NCBI RefSeq assembly: GCF_900102895.1
Contig: NZ_FNGD01000005.1
Span: forward strand, 62,001 to 126,000
Source: Arthrobacter sp. ov407
Lineage (GTDB): Bacteria > Actinomycetota > Actinomycetes > Actinomycetales > Micrococcaceae
Direction of reading: 5' to 3'
Length of the DNA stretch: 64,000 bases
The notes under the pieces were generated by a model that had not been told where the DNA came from, did not search any database, and worked only from the letters and a program-made list of their open reading frames with translations. Numbering within the stretch: position 1 is the stretch's first letter; each line of letters starts with the position of its first letter. Shown here piece after piece: positions 61,381 through 64,000 of this stretch. The position numbers and the translations under genes were made by a program.

Positions 61381-62961
61381 ATGACCCAGATTGACCGCCG
61401 GGGCTTGCTCGCCGCAGCAACTGTCAGCCTCGCCGCCGCAGGAATCGCTGCCTGCTCGCCGTTCCAAGCACCGGTGCTCCGCGACTCGGCAAGCCCGGAA
61501 GCCGTACCGGCCACAACGGGGCCGGCCGCAACAACGGCGCCGGACTGGAAGGGGCTGGCGTCACGTGTGACAGGCCAGTTGGCGCTGCCGGGAGCGGGTA
61601 GTTACAACCAGGTGAAGTTGCTGCAGAACCCGCGTTTCGACACCTCTCAGCCTTTGGCGGTCCTTTCGGCCACCTCGTCCCATGACGTAGCGGTTGCGGT
61701 CCGTTTTGCTGCTGACACCGGAGTGCCCATTGTGGTTCGCGCCGGGGGCCACAGCTACTCCGGCTATTCGTCCGGGGACGCTCCAGCGGCGGGTCTCGCT
61801 CCCTCACTGGTCATCGACGTGCGGAACCTGTCGGGCATCACGGTGAACGACAACGGCACTGTCACGATGGGGCCGGGAGCCTCACTCATCCGTGCCTACG
61901 AAGCGGTGGGCCGGCGGGGCAGGGCCCTGGCCGGCGGGTCCTGTCCGACGGTGGGCATTGCCGGCCTGACGTTGGGCGGGGGAGTGGGTGTTCTCACGAG
62001 AGCGTACGGCTTGACGTCCGACGCTCTTCAGTCTGCCGAGATCGTCACCGCCAAGGGGGACGTCGTGACGGCCAATGCCCAAGAGAACGCAGACCTGCTC
62101 TGGGCGTGTCGCGGAGGTGGCGGTCAAGTCGGAGTGGTGACATCCCTGACTTTCCGAACGGTGCCGGCACCCACGATCAGCACGGCCTACCTTCAATGGT
62201 CCTTCGTTGACGCTGTACCGGTAATCCTGGCCTGGCAGAAGTGGGCCACGAACGCCGATCCCCGTCTATGGTCAACCCTCAAACTGCTTAGCGGCGCCCG
62301 CCACAAGAGTCCGACTATCCAGCTGACGGCGACTTGGACCGGGCCAGCACCGGATTTTGACGGGCAGCTTGCCGGTCTTCATGACGCCGCGGGCGTGCTT
62401 CCGCTGGTCACAAGTGTGAAGCCTGACCGTAGCTACCTCAGTGTCATGTTCGGCTACGCGGGGTGCGCCGATTATCCGGTAGGGAAATGCACTACCGGCA
62501 CGGGCGGTTCCCTGCGGCGCGAAGCTCTCAGCGCAACGTCACATGTCCCTTACAAACTGCTGGACGCAACCGGCGCCTCCAGGCTCGTCGACCGATGTGT
62601 CCTGGGGCAGCAGTTGAAGGGTGCCCGCGAAACGGCCGTGTCCCTGGACGCCCTGGGCGGAGCGGTGGCGGACATCGAGGACACCGCCACCGGATTTGGC
62701 CACCGGAAGGCATTCGCCACAGTCCAGTACAGCGCCACTTTCGAGGACGGAGCGGACCCGGCTCCGTTCGATGCCTTCGTCAGGGGCTCGCGGGACGCAA
62801 TGAAACCGTTTTGGGGGACCAGCGCGTACTCCAACTATTCCGATTCCAGCATCACTGACCCTGGCTCCGCGTATTTCGGCGGTAATGCACCCCGTCTCGC
62901 TGCCATACGATCGGCGGCGGATCCCACAGGGATCTTCGCCTTGCCACCGTTCCGCCCCTAG
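61381..62961 (+). CDS. FAD-linked oxidoreductase, Tat-exported lipoprotein
   Basis: A 526-residue berberine-bridge/VAO-type flavoprotein. N-terminal DRRGLLAAATVSLAAAGIAA followed by Cys26 is a twin-arginine signal with lipobox, so the enzyme is probably folded in the cytoplasm and anchored outside. The FAD domain includes PIVVRAGGHSYSGYS (about residues 119-133; the His is the usual covalent flavin site), GPGASLIRAYEAVG and GLTLGGGVGVLTRAYGL (about 199-215), and the C-terminal BBE part is about residues 475-520. Substrate unknown. Its third-position GC is slightly lower than the core genes, as expected on an island. Confidence 0.88.
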   Translation: MTQIDRRGLLAAATVSLAAAGIAACSPFQAPVLRDSASPEAVPATTGPAATTAPDWKGLASRVTGQLALPGAGSYNQVKLLQNPRFDTSQPLAVLSATSSHDVAVAVRFAADTGVPIVVRAGGHSYSGYSSGDAPAAGLAPSLVIDVRNLSGITVNDNGTVTMGPGASLIRAYEAVGRRGRALAGGSCPTVGIAGLTLGGGVGVLTRAYGLTSDALQSAEIVTAKGDVVTANAQENADLLWACRGGGGQVGVVTSLTFRTVPAPTISTAYLQWSFVDAVPVILAWQKWATNADPRLWSTLKLLSGARHKSPTIQLTATWTGPAPDFDGQLAGLHDAAGVLPLVTSVKPDRSYLSVMFGYAGCADYPVGKCTTGTGGSLRREALSATSHVPYKLLDATGASRLVDRCVLGQQLKGARETAVSLDALGGAVADIEDTATGFGHRKAFATVQYSATFEDGADPAPFDAFVRGSRDAMKPFWGTSAYSNYSDSSITDPGSAYFGGNAPRLAAIRSAADPTGIFALPPFRP

Positions 62962-63028
62962 CACTCCGGAAGCGGAACACTCCTATCTGCCGCAATGAAT
63001 AGACCCTGAGTCTCGAAGACGAGCAACC

Positions 63029-63325
63029 CAAGTCCCGGTTTCCGGTAAGAGGGCTCGCTCAGTCCGGCAGGTACCCCAGGCGAGCCCCGTCCTACGGGGC
63101 GAAGGGCTTGCCGCCGATGTGGAGAGTCCCCGCGGTCGGCTGGTAGATGCCCAGCAACGCCCGGAGCGTCGTGGTCTTCCCCGAGCCGTTGCTGCCCAGG
63201 AAACCGAACGTTTCACCGGCCCTGACGTCGAAGGACAAGTCCCTGATGACCGTCGTGTCCCCGAAATCCATCCGGAAGTCCTTGATGTGTACCAGCGGTT
63301 CGGCGGCCGCATCCCCCAGTGTCAT
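63029..63325 (-). pseudogene. ABC transporter ATPase fragment
   Basis: Reads as an N-terminal ABC domain with FGFLGSNGSGKTTTLRALLG (Walker A, about residues 41-60) and TLHIGGKPFAP, then a TAG where homologues have Glu, then DGARLGYLPD. A one-base gain shifts the frame so that ERALLPETGTW, the expected continuation, appears in another frame. Signature and Walker B are missing. It is dead. It lies in the same orientation as the TIR-like remnant. Confidence 0.7.
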
Positions 63326-63431
63326 GGCACCACTGTAACGGGCGTACCGCCAGCACGGGCGGCGGGCGATTCCGCTGGGGTTGGTGTAGGGCCGTATTCG
63401 GGCCCCACAATGTGCTGCCGGTCAGTTCCGG

Positions 63432-63974
63432 CTAACCGAGATTTATTCCTGTGAAGATACCCGCGTTTGGTGACGTCAGGTCTCCGTGAGGTTCGATGGT
63501 GACGTTGGCATTAACCAGGGCCACTCTGAGTCGTTCCCTGTTTTCCCATGAATCACCGAGATCAATCCAGTTGATTCCTTCGATATCGGAGATTTTTCGA
63601 GTCTGTCCGAGGCGCACCAAAAGGGTTCTTTCTGGCGCTGCCCCTAGTGCCATACCTGCCTCGAGAATGACATTTTGCCGCGCTTGGCCGGTCGGCTCGG
63701 TTTCGTGGGCTTCGTCATGATTTTCGATGAACGCAGATTTGAGTCGAGCTTCATCATCCGGTGTGAAGATGACGACGATCGCTTGGGCTTTGGCCATGCC
63801 AGCGTTAATGATTTACATCGTGGTTGGTGACGTCTTCGCTGTATGGGCGGCCGCCTGCGTCCACGTAATCGGTTTCGCGTCGAGGTGTCGAAGGAACTTT
63901 GCGAGCTCGTCTCTGGCTGCGGTGTTTCGACCGTGAACGATGAACACTGAGCGGCCGTCACCTATTTTTTCCAC
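63432..63974 (-). pseudogene. TIR-like nucleotide-binding defence protein, interrupted by a stop codon
   Basis: In one frame from GTG 63974 the protein reads VFIVHGRNTAARDELAKFLR, ITWTQAAAHTAKTSPTTM, a TAA stop at 63813-63815, then IINAGMAKAQAIVVIFTPDD, ARQNVILEAGMALGAAPERT, LVRLGQTRKISDIEG. This is the TIR-like nucleotide-binding fold (PF10137/CAP12 type), whose members cleave NAD in phage defence. The stop replaces the residue that in homologues is Glu just after the TSPTT-like motif (GAA to TAA, one change). A downstream in-frame ATG (63797) could start a 121-residue C-terminal piece. The frame is open to the right edge, so the N-terminus may extend further. Confidence 0.75.
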
Positions 63975-64000
63975 TGTTTTCCTACCTCTTGGGAGACTGC

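Noticed and set aside
61200..64000. A second copy of the tRNA-Phe 3' end as a right-hand attachment site
   Set aside because: I found no match to the last bases of tRNA-Phe in this stretch; the true right end may be outside the window.
1..64000. CRISPR arrays, rRNA genes or a replication origin
   Set aside because: No regularly spaced repeats of CRISPR type, no 16S/23S/5S-like sequence and no DnaA box cluster with skew was seen.

Overview
The window is high-GC actinobacterial chromosome. Gene content and order (hutU/hutH beside an IclR regulator, a 1.6-kb-codon-class NAD-glutamate dehydrogenase, two-domain universal stress proteins, a lysG/lysE pair, an actinobacterial-type NlpC/P60 protein) fit a soil Micrococcaceae member such as Arthrobacter or Pseudarthrobacter. 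The genus is inferred from proteins, not from an rRNA gene. The first gene is cut by the left edge and the last (a broken TIR-like gene) runs to the right edge.

1-11.4 kb is ordinary metabolism and transport: a GH65 glycoside phosphorylase/hydrolase, an MFS exporter, PxpA-like 5-oxoprolinase subunit, a DUF445 protein, a glycerophosphodiesterase, an overlapping DoxX-like/azlC/azlD operon, a TetR regulator, a thiamine-binding-type protein and an O-methyltransferase. 11.5-15.3 kb is a tightly overlapping four-gene cassette: acyl-CoA dehydrogenase-like protein, a PIG-L deacetylase fused to a NodS-like methyltransferase, a family 2 glycosyltransferase and a 72-residue three-helix-type protein. It looks like one pathway for an unknown glycan or glycolipid and is the best candidate for an undescribed biosynthetic system.

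15.4-28.6 kb holds a zinc alcohol dehydrogenase, a universal stress protein, a spermidine synthase-like protein, a LysR-controlled 3-hydroxybutyrate uptake/oxidation pair, amino-acid transporters, a small translationally coupled operon (membrane protein, XRE regulator, quinone-oxidoreductase-like protein) preceded by an 18-bp tandem repeat over its likely promoter, a PTP-type phosphatase, an SDR and an alpha/beta hydrolase.

28.6-42.7 kb is a nitrogen/histidine region: IclR regulator, an intact IS30-family element, hutU, hutH, a small protein, the large NAD-glutamate dehydrogenase, hutG and a purine permease. Histidine goes to urocanate (HutH), imidazolone propionate (HutU) and, after HutI (not in the window), formimino-glutamate to glutamate (HutG); glutamate dehydrogenase can then deaminate glutamate. 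A 16-bp palindrome GTCYGGNNNNCCRGAC sits before iclR, hutU and hutG, and I propose it as the IclR operator. The IS30 copy ends 15 bp before the hutU copy.

42.8-60.1 kb is again housekeeping/accessory: CopC-like protein, a small FAD-fold protein, a universal stress protein followed by a PEP-synthase/rifampin-phosphotransferase-like protein (with repeated GYCCCGAA boxes upstream), a LolA-like lipoprotein-carrier protein with an ABC transporter pair, a secreted NlpC/P60 hydrolase, a cation diffusion facilitator, a zincin, an EamA permease, lysG/lysE, an isoprenylcysteine-methyltransferase-like protein and a PHP-domain protein.

60.2-64 kb starts with tRNA-Glu, tRNA-Asp and tRNA-Phe and then turns into a decayed island: a VirD4/TraG-type coupling-protein remnant with two in-frame TGA codons, a Tat-lipoprotein FAD oxidoreductase, an ABC ATPase fragment and a TIR-like defence gene interrupted by one TAA codon. 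This is consistent with the remains of an integrated element beside the tRNA cluster.
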